Positions 34,596 through 44,744 are shown, counted from the first letter of the stretch. The stretch: 64,000 nt of DNA from Littorina saxatilis (GCF_037325665.1 NC_090251.1:21645948-21709947); one strand, 5' to 3'. Numbers and translations are program-made. Notes: a model not told the origin generated them from the sequence alone.

Positions 34596-34916
34596 CATTG
34601 CAATAAATACAACTAAACACACTAAAAACATCAGTTCCGAAAGGCAAGGGCCACCGAATTATCACACACTCAGAACGACTGCTATCTCTCTGCTCGCGGC
34701 ATCCTTATCAACACAGCATAACAGAGAGCTAGAGGGCCACGCACGCTAGCTGCAGACAAAGAAGAGTGCAGGTCTGGCCCTATTTCAGGCGCCACTGTGG
34801 GCGGAAGGGGTTGGAGGGAAATGGGGAAGGAAAGGGTAAATAGACGGGAGGAGAGTGGTACTGCCGGTTATTTTTAGCCTGGAGCAGAGAGTACCTCAAA
34901 CGGAACACAGTGACGT

Positions 34917-36480
34917 GTGTAGGTGGACCTATAATTCCGGCCGAAACCGAAAACGCAGCCGCCGGAACCACAAGAGCGGAAACGACGACGGCATAGACTG
35001 AGGCCGGAAGCCAAAAAGGCCGGAGGCCAGTCTGTGGTCCATAAACTCACCGCAAACAGAGCGAGAAGTGAGAGAAGGACCTATACTTCCGGTCAAAACC
35101 GGAAAAACGCAGCCGCCGAAACCGCCGATAGCGGAAACGAAGACTGCATAGACTGAGGCCGGAAGCCATAAAGCCCGGAGGCCAGTCTGTGATCCATACC
35201 CTCACCACACAAGCTGAGCGGGAAGTGAGAGGAGGAACTATACTTCCGGTCGAAACCGGAAAGACGCAGCCGCCGAAACCGCCGATAGCGGAAACGAAGA
35301 CTGCATAGACTGAGGCCGGAAGCCATAAAGCCCGGAGGCCAGTCTGTGATCCATACCCTCACCACACAAGCTGAGCGGGAAGTGAGAGGACCTGTGCTTC
35401 CGGCCGAAGCCGGAAATGCGGCGACCGTAAACGGAAGCTGCTGCTGAGCATCAAAGCCCCAGACTTTCTGGCTGGGACTGACGCTAGCATAAAGCACAGA
35501 CTGGTTACCAACGTCCAAAGCCGAAACGGGAGGACGAGTCACCAGTAGAATGCAGAGAGTGACTCTGCCCAATTGACCTGTCTCCCGGCAGGGAGTGTCC
35601 CGAAGCCTCACGAGGGCTGTGGGACCAGGTCAACTTACTTGAATGGCCTGCGAAGAAGGCGGAAACGGCAGAGGCAGGAAGCTGCACTCCAGAACCGGAA
35701 GCCACAGCTAGCAAAGCAAGGGACTGCACAACCCCAAAGGAGGAAGGCAGCGCAGAGCTAACGAAAAACGGAAGAGCGCTGCATCTCCCGCTGGCCAATG
35801 TATCGGATATCTGAAACAAGAGATATATAGCAAAGAGGACCAAGAGCCCCCTAATCCGGAGCCAACAAAGAAGAAGGCGGCGAAACAACGGCCGAGCTAG
35901 ACGTACAGCAGTAGTCGAACTCGGAGGAGAAAAAGTCACCGAAAAAAAACAGTGTTGAGGGCTTCGTAAGAAGCCCCAACACCTAGCTAAGCAGAGGACG
36001 ACTTGGGCTTGTTACATTACCCCTAACGTCGGCCTTAACCCCTTTCGCTCGTCTGAGTCAGCCATGCTGACTAACCAAAACGAACAAGGCAAGACAAAAA
36101 TGTACTGAAAAAACGTACGTTCAAAACGGACAGAAAACTCAGTAAACAAACAAAACAAAGAACGTGCAACGAACACAACTACCGAGCTTGCAACCACATG
36201 AGAAGACAAGACCGGTACATGCCAAACAATAAACATCAGCAAAGCTAACGAAAATACAAATGGCGGCACGCAACAGCTACTGATAACACAAGTCCCACGG
36301 ACGAACTATCAGTAACAACACAGAAAGGACGTTTGCAAACAACAAACCAAAACAAGAACGGCTCACCAACTGGAGCCCGCACAGGTGAAAGACAGGTAAA
36401 ACGTGGCAGGCAGGTGAGAAGTCTCACCAAGATAGCCACTGTCAGCGAAAAATTCAGGACACCCTCTCTCTAGGACGCTG
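34917..36480. repeat. DIRS-A interior: about 155 bp tandem units, right part
   Basis: Units begin TTCCGGCC/TTCCGGTC at 34935, 35087, 35244 and 35398 (spacing 152, 157 and 154). Shared marks are CGCAGCCGCCG, GGAAACGAAGACTGCATAGA and GGAGGCCAGTCTG. The array continues the one interrupted at 26107. From about 35560 to 36480 sequence is unique, including a short gag-start-like frame on the minus strand. Confidence 0.85.
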
Positions 36481-36482
36481 AA

Positions 36483-36703
36483 AGATCGTATGAGTTGCCA
36501 CGTGTGTGGTAGGAAGTGACGTGGTATCCGCTAGAGGGGAGGTAACTCCCGGGATACCCTCTCGTTACCATGGCTATGTTTGCCTTTTTGGTGATGGGTT
36601 TGCTTCCCCTTGTTGTGTTAGATGGGTAAGCGTTTTCAGTACCTAGCATCTCAGACGTAGTCAAATGCAATATGTGATTGGGAGTAAGAATATGTAATTT
36701 AAT
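36483..36703 (-). repeat. DIRS-A inverted terminal repeat (element left end)
   Basis: Reverse complement of 22239-22483 apart from the last bases. It ends GGGAGTAAGAATATGTAATTT followed by AAT, directly against DIRS-C. Confidence 0.85.
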
Positions 36704-36967
36704 ATTCATTTAATTAATATACTTACCCAACTCACATATAGCAATTAACTCTAGTTCAGTGCAGGTAACGCTGTATGCGTCCCCTTGGTTACAAGGGAGA
36801 CCACTCTAAAAAAGAGTGACCAATCCCATAAGGCCAGACTAATAACAAGTCTGACTTCCGTATGCGTGCGCATACGCCGCCATTTGTATCATTCCAAAAC
36901 GAAGCCCAACTCACTTCTTTTTTAGACCCCCATACCACCACAGCGGGGAGGCGGGAGGGAATAAACG

Positions 36968-37060
36968 ATGTGAGTTGGGTAAGTATATTAATTAAATGAA
37001 AATTTATTATTAAAATTTTGGATTAAATTACATATCTTTACCCAACTCACATATAGCAGA
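36968..37060 (-). repeat. DIRS-C internal complementary region
   Basis: ATGTGAGTTGGGTAAGTATA mirrors the plus-left ITR, and TTAAATTACATATCTTTACC mirrors the plus-right end. The implied joint on the opposite strand is TTTAAT|CCAAAATTTT. Confidence 0.9.
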
Positions 37061-38650
37061 TTGCTACTATAGGTGGCGGGTACTTACCGAAATTATGAAA
37101 GTAGGACCTGTCCTGCGGCTACCATAGCAGGTAACGCGGAACTGCCGTCCTGTCTCCAGGAGGAGACGTCTCTGAGGCAGAAGTTAATAAAAACGTCCTC
37201 AGACCGCCAGTAGGCCGACTCCAGTACTTCAGCCAACCGGCCAGACCGGAGGACTGCCAAAGAGGAGGCCCATGCCCTAGCCTCATGCGTTCTTGCTGAA
37301 GTGAGAGGCAACACTGCCCTAACATCTCCAGACTGTGTTTGCCACCAGGCGTAAGCTTGTCTGATCAACGTGGAGACCCACTTGGTTTACGTTGCTTTCG
37401 CAATATCCTTACACCTTGCTGTGTTAAGTGATATAAAGAGAAGCTTCTGGCTTTCTGAACGAATGTGCCGAGTCCGTGACAGGTAACTGCTGAGCGTTCT
37501 CACGGGACAATTAACTACATCAGGATCTCCAGGAGCAAGAATCTTGCTCAAGGGGGGAATGTGAATGACAGGAGAAATTTGGCCTGGTTTCTGATTTTTT
37601 GCGAGAAATTCCGGCCTAAACTTAAGTGAAATAGACCCATCTTTCTCGGTCGAAATATCTTTCGCTAACCCAGATAAAGCATGTACCTCGCTACCTCTAC
37701 GAGACGTCGCGAGTAAGACTAGAAAAACGGCCTTGCGTGTCAAATTAGCCAGGCTGGCTGACTGAATTGGTTCGAACTCATCTGAAGCCAAATAACGCAA
37801 AACCAGCAACAAATCCCAGGCAGGGAGCTGAGACTTCAAGCGAGCGGCCTTAAGGGAGGCTCCCTTAATAACACTAGAGATGACTCCACTGAGTGTAATC
37901 TTGTGACCTAGTTGCCGTAGCGTTGAGGAGATGGCTGACCTTCTAACACGAAGGGAAGAGGAAGATCCACCCTGATCTGCTAGCCAGGCCAAATGATTGG
38001 CTACCTGCATAGATCTCGGTGACAGGGGTTTAACCCCGTTAAGTTCAATCAATCAATCAATGAGGCTTATATCGCGCATATTCCGTGGGTACAGTTCTAG
38101 GCGCTCTGCAGTGATGCCGTGTGAGATGAAATTTTATACGGCCAGTAGATTGCAGCCATGTCGGCGCATATTTACCTTTCACGGCCTTATTCCAAGTCAC
38201 ACGGGTATGGTAGACAATTATTAACTGTGCCTAAGCAATTTTGCCAGGAAAGACCCTTTTGTCAATCGTGGGATCTTTAACGTGCACACCCAAAGTAGTA
38301 AACACGGGGGGTGGTTCGGACACCGAAGAGAGTCTGCACACAAAGTTGACTCTGAAATAAATTTCCGCCGAACCTGGGATCGAACTCGCGCTGACAGCGG
38401 CCAACTGAATACAAATCCAGCGCGCTACCAACTGAGCTATATCCCCGCCCCATGTAACCCAGGACGACCAATGAGAGGAGTACACCGAGCTAGTCAACTC
38501 CCTATGGGCATGCTTCACGAACTTCAGAGTGGCAGAAGATGCTCCTGCCTTACGCAGAGAACTTCTGACAGAATCCATCCGTGTAGGTTTAGAACCTGAG
38601 GATTCTCGTGAGGGATGCCTGACCGGGGTTGCAAGAGTTCTCCCTTTCTT
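37060..38650 (-). mobile_element. DIRS-C tyrosine recombinase part (fossil), split by a SINE
   Basis: LTRKAVFLVLLATSRRGSEV and HALSGLAKDISTEKDGSISL, then CPVRTLSSYLSRT and a later HEARAWASSLAV segment, match DIRS recombinases. HxxR-type residues are seen in the last segment. The N-terminal portion lies beyond the SINE. Confidence 0.85.
38041..38455 (-). repeat. SINE, head 1 with (ATTG)n tail, inside DIRS-C
   Basis: On the minus strand it reads GGGGCGGGGATATAGCTCAG with an A box and a B box GCGAGTTCGATCCC, then GAGTCAACTTTGTGTGCAGA. It ends GCGCGATATAAGCCTCATTG and (ATTG)n. The head equals that of the SINEs at 5170 and 55821, while the tail equals that of the SINE at 9782. No convincing TSD was found. 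Confidence 0.85.
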
Positions 38651-38899
38651 ACTGCGAGGGGGATAGGCAGTCGAACCGCCAGTCGCAGCAAGTCCGGGAA
38701 CCAGTGCTGGCTTGGCCAAAAAGGGGCAACCAGAACCAGCGCTGGTCTCTCCAAATCGACTTTCCTCAAAACCTTGCCTAACAGACAGAACGGAGGAAAG
38801 GCGTAAGCTGTCAGGTTTGACCAGTTCAGTTCCAGAGCGTTCACTCCCCACGCCAGAGGATCTGGGAAGGGGGACACAAACAGTGGCAGCCTCGCAAAA

Positions 38900-39400
38900 A
38901 ATCTTGTTGCGAACAAGTCGATCAAAGGCTTCTCGATCTGTATCCAGAGTCGCTGCAGGGACTGATGAGACAGAGTCCACTCTGAATGAACAACCTTGTC
39001 TCCCCTGCTCAGTGTGTCCACAAGGACGTTCAAGCTGCCCTTCAGGTAAACCGCTGACAGCAGTATGTGCCGAGAATCGCACCAAGTCAGAATGCGGCAA
39101 GCACTGTCTGAAAGACTGAGAGACCGTGTCCCGCCCTGCCTGTTTACGTAAGACGCCACAGTCATATTGTCTGTGTGGAGCCTGACATGACTGTTCTTCA
39201 GGAAAGGCAGAAAAGCTTGGAGGGCCAAAGAAACTGCCTCCAACTCCAGAGCATTGATGTGCAGGGAGGACTGAGCCAAGTCCCAAACCCCTGACGCCAT
39301 ATGCTCTGCCAGGTGAGCTCCCCACCCCCTCAGAGAGGCGTCTGTGAAGAGCTCGTTCTCTGGCAACGGGCAGACGATCGGAACTCCCTGTGACAACCAC
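38900..39400 (-). mobile_element. DIRS-C RNase H part (fossil)
   Basis: LFTDASLRGWGAHL, NALELEAVSLAL and VRLHTDNMTVASYVNRQGG carry the D, E and D residues in the order expected of an RNase H. The following LKGSLNVLVDTLSRG is the usual DIRS continuation. Confidence 0.85.
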
Positions 39401-39649
39401 GGGAGCAGCCAGACCTGCGTAGTCAGAATAAACCAGATCCCTAGAGCTATCTGGACATCCCATCCCTGGGATGATTGGTCCCACCGAGCCTGTAGGGCTG
39501 CCTGGAAAGGCCTTTTGTGCACCCTGCCTAGTGGGATCAGAGACGCCATCGACTCCATCTGACCAAGTACCGATGACAGAACCCGTACACTGGCCAGATT
39601 CTCTCCGTGAAGCGAGCGGATCAAGTCCTGGAGTTTGGACACCCTTCTC

Positions 39650-40370
39650 TGAGGAATCCATCCCTAGATATGAGAACTTCTGGGATGGATCCAACTCCGA
39701 CTTCGACAGGTTTATCGAAAAGCCGAGCTGAGCTGCCTGACTGAGGACTCTCCGAGTATGGACTCCGCAAAGATCTCTGTCCTGATGGAGGATCAGCCAA
39801 TCGTCCAAGTACGCACGGAGGCGCACACCCTCTTTTCTCACCAGAGAGCAAAGTTGTCGTACGACTATGGTAAAGATCCATGGCGCGAGAGATAGGCCGA
39901 ACGGGAGGGCCCTGAACTGGTAGGCCTTGTCTCCCCAGGGGAAGCGCAACCATTTCCTGTCTGTAACATGCATCAGGACATGGAAATACGCATCTGTTTA
40001 ATCCACTGACGTTGCCCAATCCCCTGGACGCAGAGCCTCCCGTACTGAGGTCGGAGTTTCCATGGTGAATTTCACTATCCGAAGGAACTTGTTCAAAGTC
40101 GATAGATCCAACACCGGTCTCCATACTCCCGAGGCTTTCGGCACTACAAAGAGTCTGCCGTAAAACCCCGGAGACCGTAGATCCGTGACTTCCTCTATTG
40201 CCCCCTTGAGGAGAAGGGCTGTCACTTCACTTTGAACAGCGGCCCTTGCCTCTAAGTCTCTTGGAGCTCTGCAAGGCGGCATTATCCTGGTAAGAGGTGC
40301 CTTTTCCTCTGACCAGAGAAGTCGGAACCCCGAACACACGATCCCAGTAACCCACTTGCTGTCCACCAGC
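39650..40370 (-). mobile_element. DIRS-C reverse transcriptase part (fossil)
   Basis: GRLFVVPKASGVWRPVLDLS, FRALPFGLSLAPWIF and RLRAYLDDWLIL are RT motifs, the last with the YLDD catalytic pair. KSELDPSQKFSYLGM follows as in DIRS and other retroelements. Confidence 0.9.
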
Positions 40371-40449
40371 TGCAGCCAGGAAGAGAGGGCCCTGGACGGG
40401 ACGCCCGCTACAACCAGTGCGGGGGCTACCGGGATGGGAGGTTCGGGGG

Positions 40450-42095
40450 AGCATCATTGGGGGTGAGGCTTGCGCCCCGACCCCCTAGAACCGCCAAATG
40501 ACTGTCCCCTCTTAGGGTAAGGCGCTCCGCGGCCCCTACCCTTCGAGGCAAAAGACTGATTCTGTGTCTTTCCACCACCAGACGAAGAAGTCTGAAGCTT
40601 GTTTGACGACTGAGTCTGAGGCTTGTTCTGAGTCTTCTGATAACCCTGGAGAGCGATACGGGATATGGCAAGATCCCTCGCATCCTGAGTCTCTTTCTGA
40701 AGAGCGTCTAGGGAAGACTGACCCAAAAGAGCACCCTCTGAGAATGGAGAAGTCTTCAGGCTCTCAATAGTGGCCTTATCCCTAATCCTAGAGCCTGCCA
40801 AAAAAGCAGACCTCCTGGCATGTACGGCATGGGCGTAGAGCTTAGCAGACAGAGACATCTGCTCTTTGGAAACCCTAGCCAGAGTGGTCAAAAGAGTGGT
40901 AACATCCACAGAGGAAGCGTCAAAGCGAAACTCAAATGGATCAAGTGAGGTAGCAATGGACCTCGACAAAGACCTTTGCAAAGATTCGGAAACAGAAGAG
41001 AGCTCCAACAGAGATCTTCCTGTCTCCTCCACAGCTGCAAGTGAAGCGTCAGTATATGGAACAACCCTGTCCTTACTGTAGCTGTCTTCATGTAACACAG
41101 CAAGTTCCGGTGGAACCGGAAGTACCGCCGAAGGCAAAGCGAAAGAGTCAATCAAGTTGACAGGTTGCGGAACCAGCTTGCCATTCCGGCAACTTGAACG
41201 GCACGTTAAGTTGAGTGTCCTCCGCCGTAGTGGAAGCACCCTCGTCAGCCTCTCCGTCATGCTCAAAAACACACTCCGGAAGCTGACCCTCAGAAAGACT
41301 CGCATGATCAATCCAAGAGTCAGCCACACCAACGACTTCCTGCCCCCCGGGCGGAAGAGGATAAGTCCGATCCCCGTTATGCTCTGAACGAGAGGGCTTT
41401 GACAAATCCTTACGCTGCACAGGGCCCTTCGACCCCACCGACCGGGCGCCGGAGCGCAAGGGGTCGGCCAAGTTTTCAGGGCTATCGCGGCTCCATGAGC
41501 ACACTTCTTCCTCCTGTGAGCGCAACCCACTTTCGCCGGAGAACCCGGCTACTCGTGGGGTAGACATACCTTTGATATGCCCAGGCACGTTCAGCAACGA
41601 CACAAGGTGACCGTCACCCTCCTGCGCGGCATGAACGTCAGCTTGAGTAACAAAAGCGGAAACAGACACGGAAGCGGAAGTGGAAGCGGAAGGCGAAGGC
41701 CGGATCCGAGCAAGCGATGACGCATCCAAAACACCGGAAGGAAGAGCGCGTAGCTCCGCCCTAGTAAAAGTCAAATCTGCCGCCAAAGTCGAAACCTGCG
41801 AACTCAAAGTAAGCAACAACGAGGCAACATCCGAGGGCAACAAACCTGAACTAACAGGAGCCCCAGAATCAACGACAGCTTTGTCAACATGGCTAACCTT
41901 GTCTTTAACCTTCAAAGGCAAAATGTCGGTCGGCGGATTATCAACAAGAACATCAATACATTTATTAGACGCCGGTTCTAGAACTGAGATAGCGGTTTGT
42001 CCGGCACTCTTATTCTTTCTAGATACTTTCTTAGCGGGAGAAGCTTCAGCAGTCAACTGTCTCGAGCTAGACTTCTTGGCGTTCTCCGCCATAAC
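40450..42095 (-). mobile_element. DIRS-C gag-like part (fossil)
   Basis: Begins MAENAKKSSSRQL with a basic Ser-rich N-terminus. It has an acidic middle (VFEHDGEADEGAS) and the conserved block RDKATIESLKTSPFSEGALL. It ends in a basic Gly-rich tail (SKGRGRGAPYPKRG). The counterpart in DIRS-B is clearly related. Confidence 0.8.
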
Positions 42096-42271
42096 AAAAC
42101 GAACTCACAAAAAATGTTCTCTGAAAAATATTACAAGTCCGAAAATTGCGACCAAAATGTCGCCAAAGTTTCAACAAACAAGAAAGACCTCACCCAAACA
42201 GCATCAGGTGAAGACAAAAGCTCGGCGGCGAACCAAGGGGTGAAGCCAAAGTCCAAAGACTAAGGGTAATA

Positions 42272-42764
42272 CAGTGGTCGCCGCTTAATAAAACCGCGGT
42301 TAATAGAGCCAGCCGCTTATAAAAGCCGATTTCAGACGGTCCGGATGTATCACTATATCTTATGTATTAGAAAAAGCCGGTTAATAAACCCAACCCGCCG
42401 CTTATTAAAGCCAGTTTTCTCAGAGAAATCACGAAAGCGCCGAAAAAGATTCTCCAATGAGAAAACGACAACGGTTTGGTAAAGAAAAAGAAGTTGAGGA
42501 GGGTCTTCTCAGATGGTTTCAGCAAATGATCAAAGTACACGTACATGTACATAATTAAAACAAAAGTTCAACATCCTTTGTGAAGTTTTGTTTAGATTCA
42601 AACAAGTGTAAATGACGAAAGAAAGTGACTGAGTGACGTAAATAAAAGAGTTTTGTTTTTCTTTCGAAAATGACGTATTCCTGGACCGCCGGTTAATAAA
42701 TCCGCCGCTTATTAAAGCCATTTTTCGTCGGTCCAGAAGTGGTTTTATTAAGCGGCGACCACTG
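42272..42764. mobile_element. Pogo/Tigger-like MITE inside DIRS-C
   Basis: TIRs of about 24 bp start CAGTGGTCGCCGCTTAATAA at both ends and are flanked by TA (42270-42271 and 42765-42766). Subterminal repeats (CCGCTTATTAAAGCC, GGTTAATAAA) recur several times inward. It has no transposase. CAGTGG ends with a TA duplication are typical of the pogo branch of Tc1/mariner. Confidence 0.9.
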
Positions 42765-43016
42765 TAGCTGAAAACAGCCGGAGCGTACATAGACAGCGAC
42801 CAGTCCCTTGAAGCGCTGAGTGTGGAATGATACAAATGGCGGCGTATGCGCACGCATACGGAAGTCAGACTTGTTATTAGTCTGGCCTTATGGGATTGGT
42901 CACTCTTTTTTAGAGTGGTCTCCCTTGTAACCAAGGGGACGCCGCGGTACAGCGTTACCAGCACTGAACTAGAGTTAATTGCTATATGTGAGTTGGGTAA
43001 AGATATGTAATTTAAT

Positions 43017-43846
43017 CCAGCTATATAAATATAAATATATAATTATATATAAATAAATATATAATTATATATAAATAAATATATAGATATATATAAACTA
43101 TAAATCCTCCTGAATGGGTGATATGATGTAACCCAAAACTGATCTATGTAACAGTGTCTCCTGTGTCATGTTTGACTCAGGGTCACTCTTACCACTATCC
43201 CATTATCAAAAACCATTCACAATTTATCCTTAAGTTTGGAAGTGATACTCAGATTTTTCAGTAGGCGCTTGCTGACTATGTTTCAAGGATTTTCATTTGT
43301 TGACAGGCTGGACAAGTACATGAATAAATTCTGAGGCACAAACAACAGCATGTGACTGCCCATATGGCAGGAATGACAACAAATACTACCAGGTAGACCT
43401 TTTCTGAACTGTATGATAGACATTCCTTTACACGTTTGGCAACATTTAAATCAAACTCAGCAAACTGCACAGTCTGTTACAACTTTAATTTTACAACATT
43501 GCCCGACTTCATTAAATTTCCCCGCCTACTTTTGATACCTGTTGATTACATTCTGTATGTTTTGATGAAACAAAAAAAGTATAATTGTTTTTTAATTTTC
43601 TTCTGGTGGATGGTTTTTAGAAGCAAAGTGAACATTTTGTCCACTAGTCTGTCATGCAAATAGGACTCGGAACACACACACACACACACACACATGGATG
43701 GACTGATGGACACTGCACCAGGAAAGATCAGGGAATTATCAACTCCACCCTCTTTCTGCTCCCTCCTACCTGTAGCATTTCTTCTACCCTCCTCCCTCCC
43801 CCTTCTCTACTTTGCTCTCTCTTTGTGCTTTCAGTGTTGTTTTTAC
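43017..43846 (-). other. Intron sequence between DIRS-C and SLC45 exon 3
   Basis: (TATAAATA)n-like AT repeats occupy 43020-43100. A small (AC)n run lies at 43674-43694. No gene is seen. Confidence 0.5.
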
Positions 43847-43939
43847 CTGTGAGAGGAAGTAAGCAGAGTCCAGAGTGGCCATGTCTGTGCCAATGCCTCG
43901 CTCAGGGTTGGCCGCACTGGGCAGGTCACGGAAATACGT
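43847..43939 (-). CDS. SLC45: SLC45-family transporter, exon 3 of 4
   Basis: A 93 bp exon between acceptor CATGTGCAG and donor CACAG|GTAAAA, phase 0 at both ends, giving 31 residues: TYFRDLPSAANPERGIGTDM then ATLDSAYFLSQ. The RGIGTD motif followed about nine residues later by a YxxSQ motif is characteristic of SLC45 proteins just before the penultimate membrane helix. The intervening loop is cytoplasmic in the family. Confidence 0.92.
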
Positions 43940-44003
43940 CTGCACATGATCACATCATGCACTCTTCAAACTTAACGACACAGACAACATTTTAATGTTT
44001 AAT

Positions 44004-44008
<5 letters not shown>

Positions 44009-44063
<55 letters not shown>

Positions 44064-44125
44064 TGTGTGTGTGTCTGTGTGTGTGTATGTCTGTGTGTGT
44101 GTGTGTGTGTGTGTCTGTGTGTGTA

Positions 44126-44192
<67 letters not shown>
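44009..44192. repeat. (TG)n microsatellite, about 185 bp
   Basis: Long GT run with a few CT and AT interruptions, at the edge of a dispersed repeat. Confidence 0.95.
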
Positions 44193-44194
<2 letters not shown>

Positions 44195-44639
44195 TTAAGT
44201 AGATGATTACCCGCTTTGCCGGGAAGAAGTAAAGTCAGGGACCCGGCGAATACCCGGCTTTGCCGGGAAGAAGTAGAGGAATACCCGGCTTTGCCGGGAT
44301 GAAAGCATTGTGGACAGTGACCTTCTAAAAATAGTAACGGGAATATCCGGCTTTGCCGGGATGAAAGCGTTGTGGACAGTGACCTTCTAAAAATAGTAAC
44401 GGGAATATGGATTGACGCCACACGAAGGAAGGGAGATAAACGCAAAACACTGGAGAAGATAAGGAAGAGTTACTGGGAATGGATCTGGGAAGATGAACAG
44501 AAAAACCAAAATCGGTTCAGCGCTGCGCGCTGAGAGCACATGTTGAAAATTCTCATCGACCAGGTTGTGTCCGGGGTCTACCTGAATATGCCCACCAAAT
44601 TTGAAGCAGATCCATCGAGAACTTTGGCCGTGCATCGTG

Positions 44640-44676
<37 letters not shown>

Positions 44677-44700
44677 AAGTCGTATATATATATAGATACA
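44193..44700. repeat. Repeat with CCCGGCTTTGCCGGGA hairpins
   Basis: The palindrome-like CCGGCTTTGCCGGGA occurs four times (near 44207, 44250, 44285 and 44347), partly as a tandem unit with GTGGACAGTGACCTTCTAAA twice. The block continues through CATCGACCAGGTTGTGTCC to an (AC)n run at 44639-44670 and GTCGTATATATATAGATA. It looks like a dispersed non-coding element with a microsatellite-type 3' part. Confidence 0.65.
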
Positions 44701-44744
44701 GCTGCCAGAAACACAGAAACAAGTCGCGTAAGGCGAAATTACTA

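Larger units (their letters stand above)
26108..34912 (+). mobile_element. CAC-ended DNA element carrying a RAG1-N-like gene
   Basis: It is inserted within a DIRS-A repeat unit. Exact ACGT duplications lie at 26104-26107 and 34913-34916, and comparison with neighbouring units (GCGTACATGTGTAGG) shows the empty site. The ends are CACACTATTTC at the left and, on the opposite strand, CACTGTGTTCC at the right, a short imperfect TIR of CACNNTRTTYC form. Without DIRS-B (26822-32294) it is about 3.3 kb. A 4 bp TSD with CAC ends fits Chapaev-type elements. RAG1-N-like proteins are known from the molluscan N-RAG-TP transposon of Aplysia. No DDE transposase domain was seen, so it looks non-autonomous or reduced. 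Confidence 0.7.
22239..36703 (-). mobile_element. DIRS-A: non-autonomous DIRS-type retroelement (fossil)
   Basis: The ends are inverted repeats: about 205 bp at 22277-22482 match the reverse complement of 36484-36690 with essentially one difference. An internal complementary region at 22528-22621 is the reverse complement of both extremities joined, diagnostic of DIRS elements. An AAT triplet sits at both boundaries (22236-22238 and 36701-36703). The internal complementary region lies at the plus-left side, so the element runs on the minus strand. Excluding its passengers (26108-34912) it is about 5.7 kb. No RT, RNase H or tyrosine recombinase is recognisable; diverged tandem repeats fill the interior. 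Near-identical ITRs suggest a young insertion. Confidence 0.85.
36704..43016 (-). mobile_element. DIRS-C: DIRS-type tyrosine-recombinase retroelement (fossil)
   Basis: About 6.3 kb, including a SINE (38041-38455) and a MITE (42272-42764). ITRs lie at 36704-36896 and 42824-43016, with an internal complementary region at 36968-37060. The right boundary has AAT (43014-43016). The left boundary abuts DIRS-A and is not the exact end predicted by the internal complementary region. Minus-strand parts in order: gag-like (about 42095-40450), RT (about 40370-39650), RNase H (about 39400-38900) and tyrosine recombinase (about 38650-37060, split by the SINE). It is broken at several places. The ITRs differ at only a few positions, so insertion is recent. 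Confidence 0.9.
20188..43846 (-). other. SLC45: Last SLC45 intron, about 23.7 kb, packed with mobile elements
   Basis: It is bounded by GTAAAA at the donor (43846 side) and TGCAG at the acceptor (20188 side). About 21 kb of it is one block of DIRS elements and their passengers (22239-43016), on the same strand as the host gene. A LINE remnant and AT-rich sequence make up the rest. Confidence 0.85.

Noticed and set aside
26108-34912. Reading the RAG1-N-like segment as a Transib/ProtoRAG element
   Set aside because: The right end CACTGTG resembles an RSS heptamer, but the TSD is 4 bp rather than the 5 bp of Transib, the left end is CACACTA, and no RAG1 core or RAG2 is seen.
44009-44350. CRISPR-like array (regular repeats)
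   Set aside because: Eukaryotic context; the repeats are microsatellite and hairpin units without unique spacers of constant length. The same applies to the 29-46 bp minisatellites.
44002-44445. Cys/Val and Thr/His repeat peptides
   Set aside because: Direct product of the (TG)n/(CA)n microsatellite.
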